From: RGIG4608 sp964413365
Lineage (GTDB): Bacteria > Bacillota > Clostridia > Oscillospirales > CAG-272
Assembly: GCA_964413365.1 (NCBI GenBank)
Contig: CAYPRM010000034.1
Location: 1-13,972 of the forward strand
Direction of reading: 5' to 3'
Length of the DNA stretch: 13,972 bases
Shown here: positions 7,942-13,972 of the stretch, piece by piece
How the letters are laid out: the number at the start of each line of letters is the position of its first letter
How positions within the stretch are numbered: the stretch's first letter is position 1
Notes under the pieces: model-generated
Told to the model about the DNA's origin: nothing
Databases searched by the model: none
Seen by the model: the letters and a program-made list of their open reading frames with translations, nothing else
Translations under genes and position numbers: made by a program

Positions 7942-10134
7942 ATGATTTTAACAAAACTAATTATTCTCAATTTCCGAAGTTACTATGGTAGGAAAGTTTT
8001 TGAATTCAGTAATCGTCTGAATTTAATACTTGGTGCAAATGGCGATGGCAAGACAACTTTCTTCGAGGCTCTTAATTGGGTCTTGACACCTGACTATGCT
8101 CCTAAAACAGAAGAAAACAGAATAGCTGACGAAAAGACATTAGTCTCTGCAAAAATGTTTGAAGAGCTAAGAAATGGAGAACAAGGGAAAGTCATGGTAG
8201 CATTGTTCTTAAAGAATAATGATAACCATGACAGACTTGTCCAACATTCTTTTGATGTTGTAAAACTAGAAGAAGGAGGAATGAGAATTCAAAATCGTTC
8301 TTTCAAAGCATATAGCATCATTGGAACTCGCCGTAAAGAGATGTTTTCGCTAAAGACTCTCTTTGAAGGAGAAAATGTTTTTCCAGTTGTCATAAAGAAA
8401 TATCATCTTTTTAAGGGAGAGGACAAACTTAATATTTTCAATGACAAAACCACATTACAAACTTTAATAGACCTTTTTTCAGAGATAAAAGACATAGAGC
8501 CTTACAAGCAGTTTGCAAAGTACGGGTTGGAAACATCCAGCTCAAAATTAAATGACAACAAGTCTAAACAAGCAAAACAAAATTCTAAGTATCTATCATT
8601 ACAAAATGACATACATACTCTCTCTAAACGATTAGAGAAAGCTGAATTCGAGCTTTCTTCTGCTCGTAAATCCTTTAATGATGCCAAAAAGAATATAGAA
8701 GAGATTGATTCTGACTATGAACTAATTCAAAAGATTTCTGAGCTCGAGGAAAAAGTAAAATCTAAGAAAATAGAGATAGAAAATCTAACTGAAAAGTTAA
8801 AATTAGACTATAGTTTTAAGCTTCTTGACAATCAGTGGATCCTTATGGGATTTTCGCCCATTCTTAAAGAATTCATCAAGAAAATGGATTCTCTAGCACT
8901 AAGTAAGGGAAATATAGAGAAAGAGTATGAGCAAAAGCAACGTGACGAACAGATAAAGAGTAAGGTAAAAGAAGCCAAAGGTGAACTCAATAAAATTGCA
9001 TGGAAGCAATCGGATATTAATAATCTTAATTATAGTATCCGGAAACATCGCTGTGTGTACTGTGGATGTGAGGCACCTGAAGGTTCTGTACGTCTAGACT
9101 TTCTTAAACAAAGGATTAATGATGTTATAGAGCTCCTAAGCCCTAAAGAAGACGAAAAGCCTGTAGAAATAAAGCATTATTTCAAATATCGTAATGTAGA
9201 AAACCTTAGAGAAATGGGAAAGAGTCTTGACTATGCAGGCAAAGACATATCTACCATTTCTGATGAAATAGAAAGTTTAATCACTGAGAACAACGAGATC
9301 GAGAAGAATATAAAATCAAAAAATGAAGAAATTGCCAATCTAGAGAAGCAAATTTCGGATTTATATGCTTCTTCATCAACAGGTGAAAATCTGAAGGAAT
9401 ATGTGAATAATATCAGTGTCATTAATAAATGGCACGAGCAGAAAGAAAATTCGGCGTTAGAGATTAACCAACTTCTTACTAAAACGATACCAGAATTAAA
9501 GGACGAAATTAAAATCAAGCGAGAAGGATTAGCTAAGGGTTTAAAAACTACAGGAACTAATTCTTTATATAGAGTTAATGAGTTCTTTCGTTATCTTGTT
9601 GATGCTTTAGATGAGACAGAGGATTCGACTTATGAAGATTTTCTAAAGAGGTTAGCTTCTGAAGCAAATAAATATCTCACTTTGCTGAATGTAGATGACT
9701 TTACAGGAATCATAAAGATATTTATGGACAATTTTGGTGAGCTAAAAATCGAATTACAGGATAAATCTGGACAGATTCTTACCAACCCTAATACATCTTT
9801 GCTTACGACTATGCATATCAGTATCTTGCTGGCAATTTCTGAGTTGACAAAGGAAAATCGGAACGCAGAATATCCACTCATATTTGATGCGCCAACATCG
9901 TCTTTCGACGAAGGTAAAGACAAGACATTCTATGAATGTTTAAATACCCAAGTCGACAAACAATGTATTGTAGTAACTAAGAGTTATCTTTATAAAGACA
10001 GTAATGGTGATTATGTTGTTGATAAAGATGGCCTGAGTAAATTGAACTGTAAGAAATATCGAATTAAGAAGGTTTCTGGTTTCGATAAGCTTGATATATC
10101 AACAATAGATACGGAAGTGGAGGAAATAGAATGA
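7942..10134 (+). CDS. SMC/Rad50/DndD-like ATPase with a cysteine hook
   Basis: This ABC-type DNA-associated ATPase has a head split by a long coiled coil. The N-terminal head opens with LTKLIILNFRSYYG, a typical SMC/RecF/DndD start, and has Walker A GANGDGKTT at residues 31-39. Two coiled-coil arms (about 190-290 and 400-540, rich in Lys, Glu, Ile and Leu) flank a hinge with CVYCGC (Cys 371, 374, 376), which resembles the Rad50 zinc hook. The C-terminal head has Walker B and D-loop LIFDAPTSSFDE (Asp 649, Asp 656, Glu 657). The ABC signature region (about 615-630, TSLLTTMHISILLAI) does not show a standard LSGG. At 730 aa it is the right size for DndD or related defence ATPases. The start is 7 bases after the 92-aa gene, and the stop overlaps the 177-aa gene by 4 bases. 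The ATPase family is certain; the link to DndD itself is a proposal. Confidence 0.85.
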   Translation: MILTKLIILNFRSYYGRKVFEFSNRLNLILGANGDGKTTFFEALNWVLTPDYAPKTEENRIADEKTLVSAKMFEELRNGEQGKVMVALFLKNNDNHDRLVQHSFDVVKLEEGGMRIQNRSFKAYSIIGTRRKEMFSLKTLFEGENVFPVVIKKYHLFKGEDKLNIFNDKTTLQTLIDLFSEIKDIEPYKQFAKYGLETSSSKLNDNKSKQAKQNSKYLSLQNDIHTLSKRLEKAEFELSSARKSFNDAKKNIEEIDSDYELIQKISELEEKVKSKKIEIENLTEKLKLDYSFKLLDNQWILMGFSPILKEFIKKMDSLALSKGNIEKEYEQKQRDEQIKSKVKEAKGELNKIAWKQSDINNLNYSIRKHRCVYCGCEAPEGSVRLDFLKQRINDVIELLSPKEDEKPVEIKHYFKYRNVENLREMGKSLDYAGKDISTISDEIESLITENNEIEKNIKSKNEEIANLEKQISDLYASSSTGENLKEYVNNISVINKWHEQKENSALEINQLLTKTIPELKDEIKIKREGLAKGLKTTGTNSLYRVNEFFRYLVDALDETEDSTYEDFLKRLASEANKYLTLLNVDDFTGIIKIFMDNFGELKIELQDKSGQILTNPNTSLLTTMHISILLAISELTKENRNAEYPLIFDAPTSSFDEGKDKTFYECLNTQVDKQCIVVTKSYLYKDSNGDYVVDKDGLSKLNCKKYRIKKVSGFDKLDISTIDTEVEEIE

Positions 10135-10664
10135 ACAATATGGAAAGTCTATTTGATACATGGTTAGCACGCGAAGACTCATATTACGAGGAACAATTTA
10201 AGGAGCCAATCGTTGAAGAGTTGTGTCAGTACCATGGGGGAAGCACGGAAAATCGTAAAGCAAAAGGAAAGTTTTTCAATGCTGGATACGAAGTTTTCAT
10301 ATATGCATTCTTCCTCGGTCTGTACTATAATGAACGCAAGCCATTAAAAGGAAATGTATTGAAATTCCGAATGGCTATGTCTTCTTGGGGACGTAAAAAG
10401 AACGAGTCTGGAAGAACATCATATACGATATTACAGAAATACATTTTTATTGCCTTAGTTGCCAAGACAAAAATAGATTTCATAGTTCTTGACAAGGGCG
10501 ATATAGATGTCAATGATGTATGTAAAAACTTGATGACAACGCTCAACGAATACGCCAACACTGGGTTCTATTTGATTCAATCAGAAATGAAGAGAAACCC
10601 TGATGCATTCTTTGAGAACGATGAATTATTGAATTTAATAAAGAAAATGTGTCCACAAAAATAA
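10131..10664 (+). CDS. Unrecognised 177-aa protein coupled to the SMC-like ATPase
   Basis: I do not recognise this family. The protein is 177 residues, mixed-charge and apparently helical. It has an aromatic stretch AGYEVFIYAFFLGLYYNERK near residues 45-64, too polar and short to be a confident membrane span. A basic patch (RMAMSSWGRKKNESGR) follows near residues 80-95. No catalytic signature is obvious. The ATG at 10131 overlaps the stop of the ATPase gene as ATGA; a second in-frame ATG at 10140 would also serve. Tight coupling suggests that it binds or depends on the ATPase, and by position it could fill the DndE slot of a DndD-DndE pair, but I see no sequence likeness to DndE that I would defend. 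The next gene starts 23 bases downstream. Confidence 0.8.
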   Translation: MNNMESLFDTWLAREDSYYEEQFKEPIVEELCQYHGGSTENRKAKGKFFNAGYEVFIYAFFLGLYYNERKPLKGNVLKFRMAMSSWGRKKNESGRTSYTILQKYIFIALVAKTKIDFIVLDKGDIDVNDVCKNLMTTLNEYANTGFYLIQSEMKRNPDAFFENDELLNLIKKMCPQK

Positions 10665-10687
10665 GAATTAATATTCATAATTAAGGA

Positions 10688-12325
10688 ATGAAAGAAAATT
10701 CATTATACGATGCCAAATCTCTTCGTGAAATCACTGGTAAGACTGCTAATTGGAATGAAGTCGCCAAGGATTGTGTTGCATTTAGTAATGCACAAGGAGG
10801 TATTATAGAATTTGGTATTGAAGATGGTTGCAATGAACCTCCAGAGAATCAGACAATAGATGCAGAACTACCTGTGATATTGGAGAATACTATAGGTGGA
10901 AAAACATTTAATGTTTCAACTTATACAGAGATTGCTAATTATCCAAATGGTTCGCAAACTATTAAGTTGCATATTCTACGTGGATCATCAACAGCTTCAA
11001 CATCATCTGGTAAATACTTCCTCCGCATAGGTGACAGTAGCAAGCCGTTAATTGGTGATGATATCAACAGACTAGCGGCAGAGAAAGGATATTTTCGTTG
11101 GGAAGATCAACCTACGAAATGGTCATGGAAAGAAGCAGATAAGAATAAACTAGATTGGCTTCTGAAAACATTAAACGATTCTGAAAGAGTTTCAGAATTC
11201 GTAAAACAGAAAGAAATTAAAGAGTTACTTAATTACTTCTTTTTGACAGAAGAAGAAACCGATAGGATGACTAATCTCGGTGTCCTGTTTATAGGAACCC
11301 AATCACAAAGAGGACGATTAATGAATTCTCCTGTTGTTCAATGTATTAAATATGATGAAGAAGGTGAGAAAGTTAAAAAATATCTTTGGGATGATTTTTC
11401 TATGAACCCCGTTGAAATCATTGCAGACGTTTGGAATAGAATACCAGATTGGAAAGAAAGCAATGAGATTAGTGATGGCCTGTTTAGAAGGGAAGTTCCA
11501 GCATATGATAAAGAGGTCGTAAGAGAGCTTGTTTGCAATGCAATCGTCCATCGCCCATACACAGTAAGAGGGGATATATTTATTAATATCTATCCGAACC
11601 GTGTTGAAGTTACTAATCCTGGAACATTACCATTAGGAGTGACTCCTGAAAATATACTACATAAAACAGTAAAACGCAATGAACATTTTGCTGCATTATG
11701 TTATGCACTAAAGGTTATGGAGAGAGAAGGGTCTGGCTATGATAAGATGTATGAAATACAATTATCTAATGGTAAACAAATCCCTTATGTGAAAGAAGGC
11801 GACGATTATGTAACAGCCGTCGTTGAAAGAAGAATTATAAGTCAAGAGTCAATAAAAGTCATACGAACAGCATTGCAGTATGCAGATTTGAAGCAGAAAC
11901 AAATTATCTGCTTAGGGCTTATTGCCCAGAACGAAAGTATTTCTGCACTTAAACTTATAAAAATTTTAAATTTAAAAAATCGTGAAGAATTGTCTCCATG
12001 GTTAGATAAACTCATTGAAAACAATATCGTGAAAGCAGTCGGCTCTCACAGATCAAAAGAATATCGAGTTAGTTTAAAAGTTTTAAGAGGAAGTGACTAT
12101 AAGGGAAAAACGTCTCTCAAGCGTATTGAGGATTATAGAATCAAAGAACTAATAATAGAAGATTTAAAGATCTATGAATGTTCTTCTCTGAAAGACATCC
12201 ATGAAAGAATAGGCAGGGAAATTCCATATAAGAAAGTTCTAAATCAGATAAAAGAACTTATAACAGAAAAGAAAGTAACAACAATAGGAGAAAACAGATG
12301 GGTAAAATATAAATTATTAAATTGA
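10688..12325 (+). CDS. AlbA_2 (Schlafen-type) and GHKL-ATPase domain protein with C-terminal winged helices
   Basis: This 545-residue protein is of the kind often annotated as an ATP-binding or RecG-like transcriptional regulator. Residues 1-130 form an AlbA_2/Schlafen-type nucleic-acid-binding domain, seen in VAFSNAQGGIIEFGIEDG near 32-49. Residues about 270-360 form a histidine-kinase-type (HATPase_c_4) ATP-binding domain: VRELVCNAIVHRPY with the key Asn at 284, NPGTLPLG at 310-317, and GSGYDKMYE near 349-357. Two winged-helix-like segments follow (about 390-460 and 470-545), suggesting DNA binding. The start at 10688 has a modest TAAGG site and lies 23 bases after the 177-aa gene, so it is probably the last gene of the operon. 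It could regulate the system or act as an effector; such genes often sit at the edges of defence islands. Domain calls are firm, the role is not. Confidence 0.85.
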   Translation: MKENSLYDAKSLREITGKTANWNEVAKDCVAFSNAQGGIIEFGIEDGCNEPPENQTIDAELPVILENTIGGKTFNVSTYTEIANYPNGSQTIKLHILRGSSTASTSSGKYFLRIGDSSKPLIGDDINRLAAEKGYFRWEDQPTKWSWKEADKNKLDWLLKTLNDSERVSEFVKQKEIKELLNYFFLTEEETDRMTNLGVLFIGTQSQRGRLMNSPVVQCIKYDEEGEKVKKYLWDDFSMNPVEIIADVWNRIPDWKESNEISDGLFRREVPAYDKEVVRELVCNAIVHRPYTVRGDIFINIYPNRVEVTNPGTLPLGVTPENILHKTVKRNEHFAALCYALKVMEREGSGYDKMYEIQLSNGKQIPYVKEGDDYVTAVVERRIISQESIKVIRTALQYADLKQKQIICLGLIAQNESISALKLIKILNLKNREELSPWLDKLIENNIVKAVGSHRSKEYRVSLKVLRGSDYKGKTSLKRIEDYRIKELIIEDLKIYECSSLKDIHERIGREIPYKKVLNQIKELITEKKVTTIGENRWVKYKLLN

Positions 12326-12329
12326 ATTC

Positions 12330-12394
12330 TCAGTTCCAAAATACAAATTAAAATTGATTATCTCAGGTCATTTTTGATAACATTTTGGAACTGA
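12330..12394 (+). terminator. Possible operon-end stem: 13-bp perfect inverted repeat
   Basis: The arms TCAGTTCCAAAAT (12330-12342) and ATTTTGGAACTGA (12382-12394) are perfectly complementary and begin five bases after the stop of the last operon gene. The 39-base loop is long for a classic intrinsic terminator, and no clean T-run follows, though the downstream DNA is very AT-rich. It may be a weak terminator, an mRNA-stabilising stem, or a remnant of an insertion end. The symmetry is seen directly; the function is inferred from position. Confidence 0.4.
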
Positions 12395-12419
12395 TAAAAT
12401 GTAATTGTCTGATTTTAAG

Positions 12420-12483
12420 ATGATTAATCATTTCCTAATTTTCAAATTAAAATAAAAATATGGAAATGATATTGGAAATGATA
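12420..12483. promoter_or_regulatory. Palindrome and repeated 9-mer cluster, possible operator
   Basis: A perfect 12-bp palindrome ATGATTAATCAT lies at 12420-12431. Overlapping it is ATCATTTCC (12427-12435), the inverse of GGAAATGAT, which occurs twice downstream at 12462-12470 and 12474-12482 within a 12-base-spaced TGGAAATGATA direct repeat. Three copies of one 9-mer beside a palindrome in about 60 bases look like protein-binding sites or a hairpin. The DNA is AT-rich, so some symmetry is expected by chance, and no promoter near it is convincing. Confidence 0.3.
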
Positions 12484-12521
12484 ATATGCAAATACGTTTA
12501 AAGGCAAAGGTATAATAACAG

Positions 12522-12632
12522 ATGGTGGAGGTTAAGAATTTGAACTATATTCATGAAAATGTTGGCGAACCTATTGCTGGCGCTAACGATAATTTTGAGT
12601 TCGTTGCTATCGCTCAAAGGATTTTATTATAA
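12522..12632 (+). CDS. Possible 36-aa peptide or gene remnant
   Basis: A short ORF starts at ATG 12522 and stops at TAA 12630-12632. The peptide begins MVEVKNLNYIHENVGEP and has an amino-acid mix that looks protein-like, but no family is recognised and no Shine-Dalgarno sequence precedes it. It is in the same frame as the 68-aa ORF at 12675, with only this TAA and 14 sense codons between them. The pair could therefore be one decayed gene with an in-frame stop. It may equally be chance in AT-rich DNA. Confidence 0.2.
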   Translation: MVEVKNLNYIHENVGEPIAGANDNFEFVAIAQRILL

Positions 12633-12674
12633 CTTAGTCAAGAACCAATTAAACATAGGATAGGCTATAATGAG

Positions 12675-12881
12675 ATGAACATTAAATATGACAAAAAGAT
12701 TGGTGACATTAAATACCCGAAGGTAGTATTTCCAAAAATATTTCTTATGTTAACGATAGTCTTTATACTCTTGCTCTTCATCATATTCTCAAATATTGAA
12801 CTTGACGACTATGTATCTCCTGTAAACAATAAGTATTTACATATGACGTTGTTACAATATATATCAAGCAACATTTTCTGA
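12675..12881 (+). CDS. Possible small single-pass membrane protein
   Basis: This 68-residue ORF has a polar, Lys-rich N-terminus (residues 1-21), one strong hydrophobic segment (about 22-39, IFLMLTIVFILLLFIIFS) and a short polar tail. The charge pattern predicts an inner-membrane protein with its N-terminus inside. No family is recognised. It ends six bases before the aspartyl protease-like gene and could be co-transcribed with it. It may also be the N-terminal remnant of a longer membrane protein, since it follows an in-frame ORF interrupted by a single TAA. No clear ribosome site precedes the ATG. Confidence 0.4.
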   Translation: MNIKYDKKIGDIKYPKVVFPKIFLMLTIVFILLLFIIFSNIELDDYVSPVNNKYLHMTLLQYISSNIF

Positions 12882-12887
12882 TGAATT

Positions 12888-13823
12888 ATGGCATACTATG
12901 AATTAGCATACGGTAAAACATGTAAGATGGTACTTGTTTTTTCTCTCTTCCTATTCTCATCTTGCATTGCTCGTGGTGCCGACCGGAATGTCTTTACCGA
13001 CACCATCCCCATTCAGTTGCATGTCGGACTTATTAATATGCCAGTAGTCATAAACCACGAAACAAAACACCTCATATTCGACACCGGTTGCAGCTCCATG
13101 ACATTGTGGGGCGATGCCGCAGACAAACCTTTTAAAACGAAATGGATAGGCGACGTTACCGACTCGCACAACCACTCATCAATTCAAGAATCGGGGTTGG
13201 TACTTACAGAGATTGGCTCGCAATGTGACTCACTGCCCACTGCATATAAGGTTCTACCTTCCGATACTACGCTTCGGGAAACCTTCTTGCATACTGGTGA
13301 CGGAACAATGGGCTTCATCACACTCATAAGGCGTGGGGTCGGCTACTACGTAAAGGTCGATTTGAGAAAAGGCATAATGATTGTGTCGAACGACCACAGG
13401 CTGGCAGCAAATACTACCGGAGTCAAGGTTAGCTACAAAAAATGCGATGAACTTCCAGCATTCAAGGTATCAATTGGCAAGCACAAAGTCATAGTAGGTC
13501 TTGACTCAGGAGCTGCGCATCTTTGCAATATAAGTTCAGATGTTCTAGCCAAGTGGGCTGAAGCTGACAAAGACTTTAACGGCAATAATGTTTATGACAG
13601 CATAAGTAATGATTATGCCGACATGAATGACACAACGGTAACAGAAAGAAGAGTAAAAGCATATAAGTGCGATTTGCGTATAAAGTCGTTTGAAATTAAA
13701 AATGCGCTAATCATAGACAACCCTTATGACATTAGTACCATAGGTGTTGAGATTTTCAAGAAAGCCACCGTCATATTCGATCCATGGCATAACAAGATAA
13801 TTTTTCAGCCATATGAAAACTGA
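12888..13823 (+). CDS. Secreted or lipid-anchored retropepsin-like aspartyl protease family protein
   Basis: This 311-residue protein has the two aspartyl-protease motifs in one chain: FDTGCSS with Asp 65 and GLDSGAAH with Asp 206, each followed by the usual Gly and preceded by hydrophobic beta-strand residues. Such proteins are common in Bacteroidales and mostly uncharacterised; substrates are unknown. The N-terminus has a short polar stretch, a hydrophobic core (VLVFSLFLFSS) and Cys 26, compatible with a loose lipobox (FSSC), so it is probably exported and may be lipid-anchored. Translation could start at 12888 or at the internal Met 14 (12927), which would give a more compact signal peptide. 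The gene looks richer in G+C than the operon to its left, suggesting it belongs to the host background rather than the defence island. A strong hairpin follows about 90 bases after its stop. Confidence 0.75.
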   Translation: MAYYELAYGKTCKMVLVFSLFLFSSCIARGADRNVFTDTIPIQLHVGLINMPVVINHETKHLIFDTGCSSMTLWGDAADKPFKTKWIGDVTDSHNHSSIQESGLVLTEIGSQCDSLPTAYKVLPSDTTLRETFLHTGDGTMGFITLIRRGVGYYVKVDLRKGIMIVSNDHRLAANTTGVKVSYKKCDELPAFKVSIGKHKVIVGLDSGAAHLCNISSDVLAKWAEADKDFNGNNVYDSISNDYADMNDTTVTERRVKAYKCDLRIKSFEIKNALIIDNPYDISTIGVEIFKKATVIFDPWHNKIIFQPYEN

Positions 13824-13915
13824 ACTTGCCAATTTGATATGTATAAGATTGCACGAAATGTCGGAAAATGGCGTCTGAACTGAGCCTCGATGTTTTCGCA
13901 TTGTTTTCGCAAAAC

Positions 13916-13957
13916 GAAAATCAGCGACTTGGAAAAGTTTCTAAGTCGCTGATTTTC
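13916..13957. terminator. Strong 15-bp hairpin, probably a bidirectional terminator
   Basis: The arms GAAAATCAGCGACTT (13916-13930) and AAGTCGCTGATTTTC (13943-13957) are perfectly complementary around a 12-base loop that can pair further. The arms end in A-runs and T-runs, giving a terminator-like shape on both strands, so it could end transcription of the aspartyl protease-like gene and of anything entering from the right. Just upstream, TGTTTTCGCA occurs twice (13891-13900 and 13902-13911), and TTTTCG at 13904-13909 can pair with CGAAAA at 13915-13920, which gives a smaller competing hairpin. Confidence 0.7.
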
Positions 13958-13972
13958 AGTGTGGACCAGCTA

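Larger units (their letters stand above)
12326..12674. other. Gene-poor 349-bp gap between the defence operon and the right-hand genes
   Basis: This stretch has no confident gene. It is very AT-rich and contains the inverted repeat at 12330-12394, the palindrome and 9-mer cluster at 12420-12483, and a 36-codon ORF at 12522-12632. TATAAT-like hexamers occur at 12511 and 12666, but neither has a well-spaced upstream element or matches the Bacteroidetes TAnnTTTG pattern well, so no promoter is called. A junction of horizontally acquired DNA could lie here. Confidence 0.5.

Noticed and set aside
12505..12524. A TATAAT hexamer just before the 36-codon ORF, and a second one at 12666-12671, as possible promoters.
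   Set aside because: Neither has a suitably spaced upstream element, both are almost on top of the ATG they would serve, and the Bacteroidetes promoter pattern is not met.
13960..13972. The last bases resemble the start of a tRNA 3' end on the minus strand (TGG followed by an acceptor-like stretch), which would suggest a tRNA attachment site.
   Set aside because: Only about a dozen bases are available, with no T-loop or anticodon arm, so this cannot be told from chance.
1..13972. A CRISPR array, insertion sequence, transposase or integrase.
   Set aside because: No regularly spaced repeats and no transposase or integrase motifs were seen on either strand.

Overview
The window looks like accessory DNA from a member of the Bacteroidales (Bacteroides/Prevotella-like). 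The supporting signs are low GC by eye, mostly weak or absent Shine-Dalgarno sequences, tightly packed same-strand genes, and a lipoprotein-like retropepsin-family protein at the right edge. The taxon is an inference; no rRNA, tRNA or other phylogenetic marker is present.

Positions 97-12325 hold one tight, co-directional cluster of eight genes that looks like a single defence operon. The order is: a small unrecognised protein (81 aa), a BrxC-type P-loop ATPase (1153 aa), a PglZ alkaline-phosphatase-fold protein (805 aa), a BrxL-type AAA+ protein without the usual Lon protease half (477 aa), a small unrecognised protein (92 aa), an SMC/Rad50/DndD-like ATPase with a Cys hook (730 aa), an unrecognised 177-aa protein, and an AlbA_2 (Schlafen-type) plus histidine-kinase-type ATPase protein with C-terminal winged helices (545 aa). 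Adjacent genes overlap by 4 or 20 bases or are at most 23 bases apart. BrxC + PglZ + BrxL is the core of BREX phage-resistance systems, and the layout best fits type 4 BREX. No PglX-type methyltransferase is visible. In type 4 BREX the PAPS-reductase-like protein BrxP (related to DndC) takes that place, and if present it would lie left of the window. The DndD-like ATPase further suggests a link to DNA phosphorothioation (Dnd/Pbe) systems. A plausible model is that BrxC, PglZ and BrxL sense and block invading DNA, while the SMC-like ATPase and the small proteins form an added DNA-engaging or effector module. The last gene could be a regulator or effector. This model is inference.

Positions 12326-12674 carry no confident gene. 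They contain a perfect 13-bp inverted repeat just after the operon (possible terminator), a 12-bp palindrome next to three copies of a 9-mer (possible operator), and a 36-codon ORF. Positions 12675-12881 may encode a 68-aa single-pass membrane peptide. Positions 12888-13823 encode a secreted or lipid-anchored aspartyl protease-like protein (DTG and DSG motifs) whose base composition looks richer in G+C, so the island edge probably lies between 12326 and 12888. A strong 15-bp hairpin near the right end looks like a bidirectional terminator.
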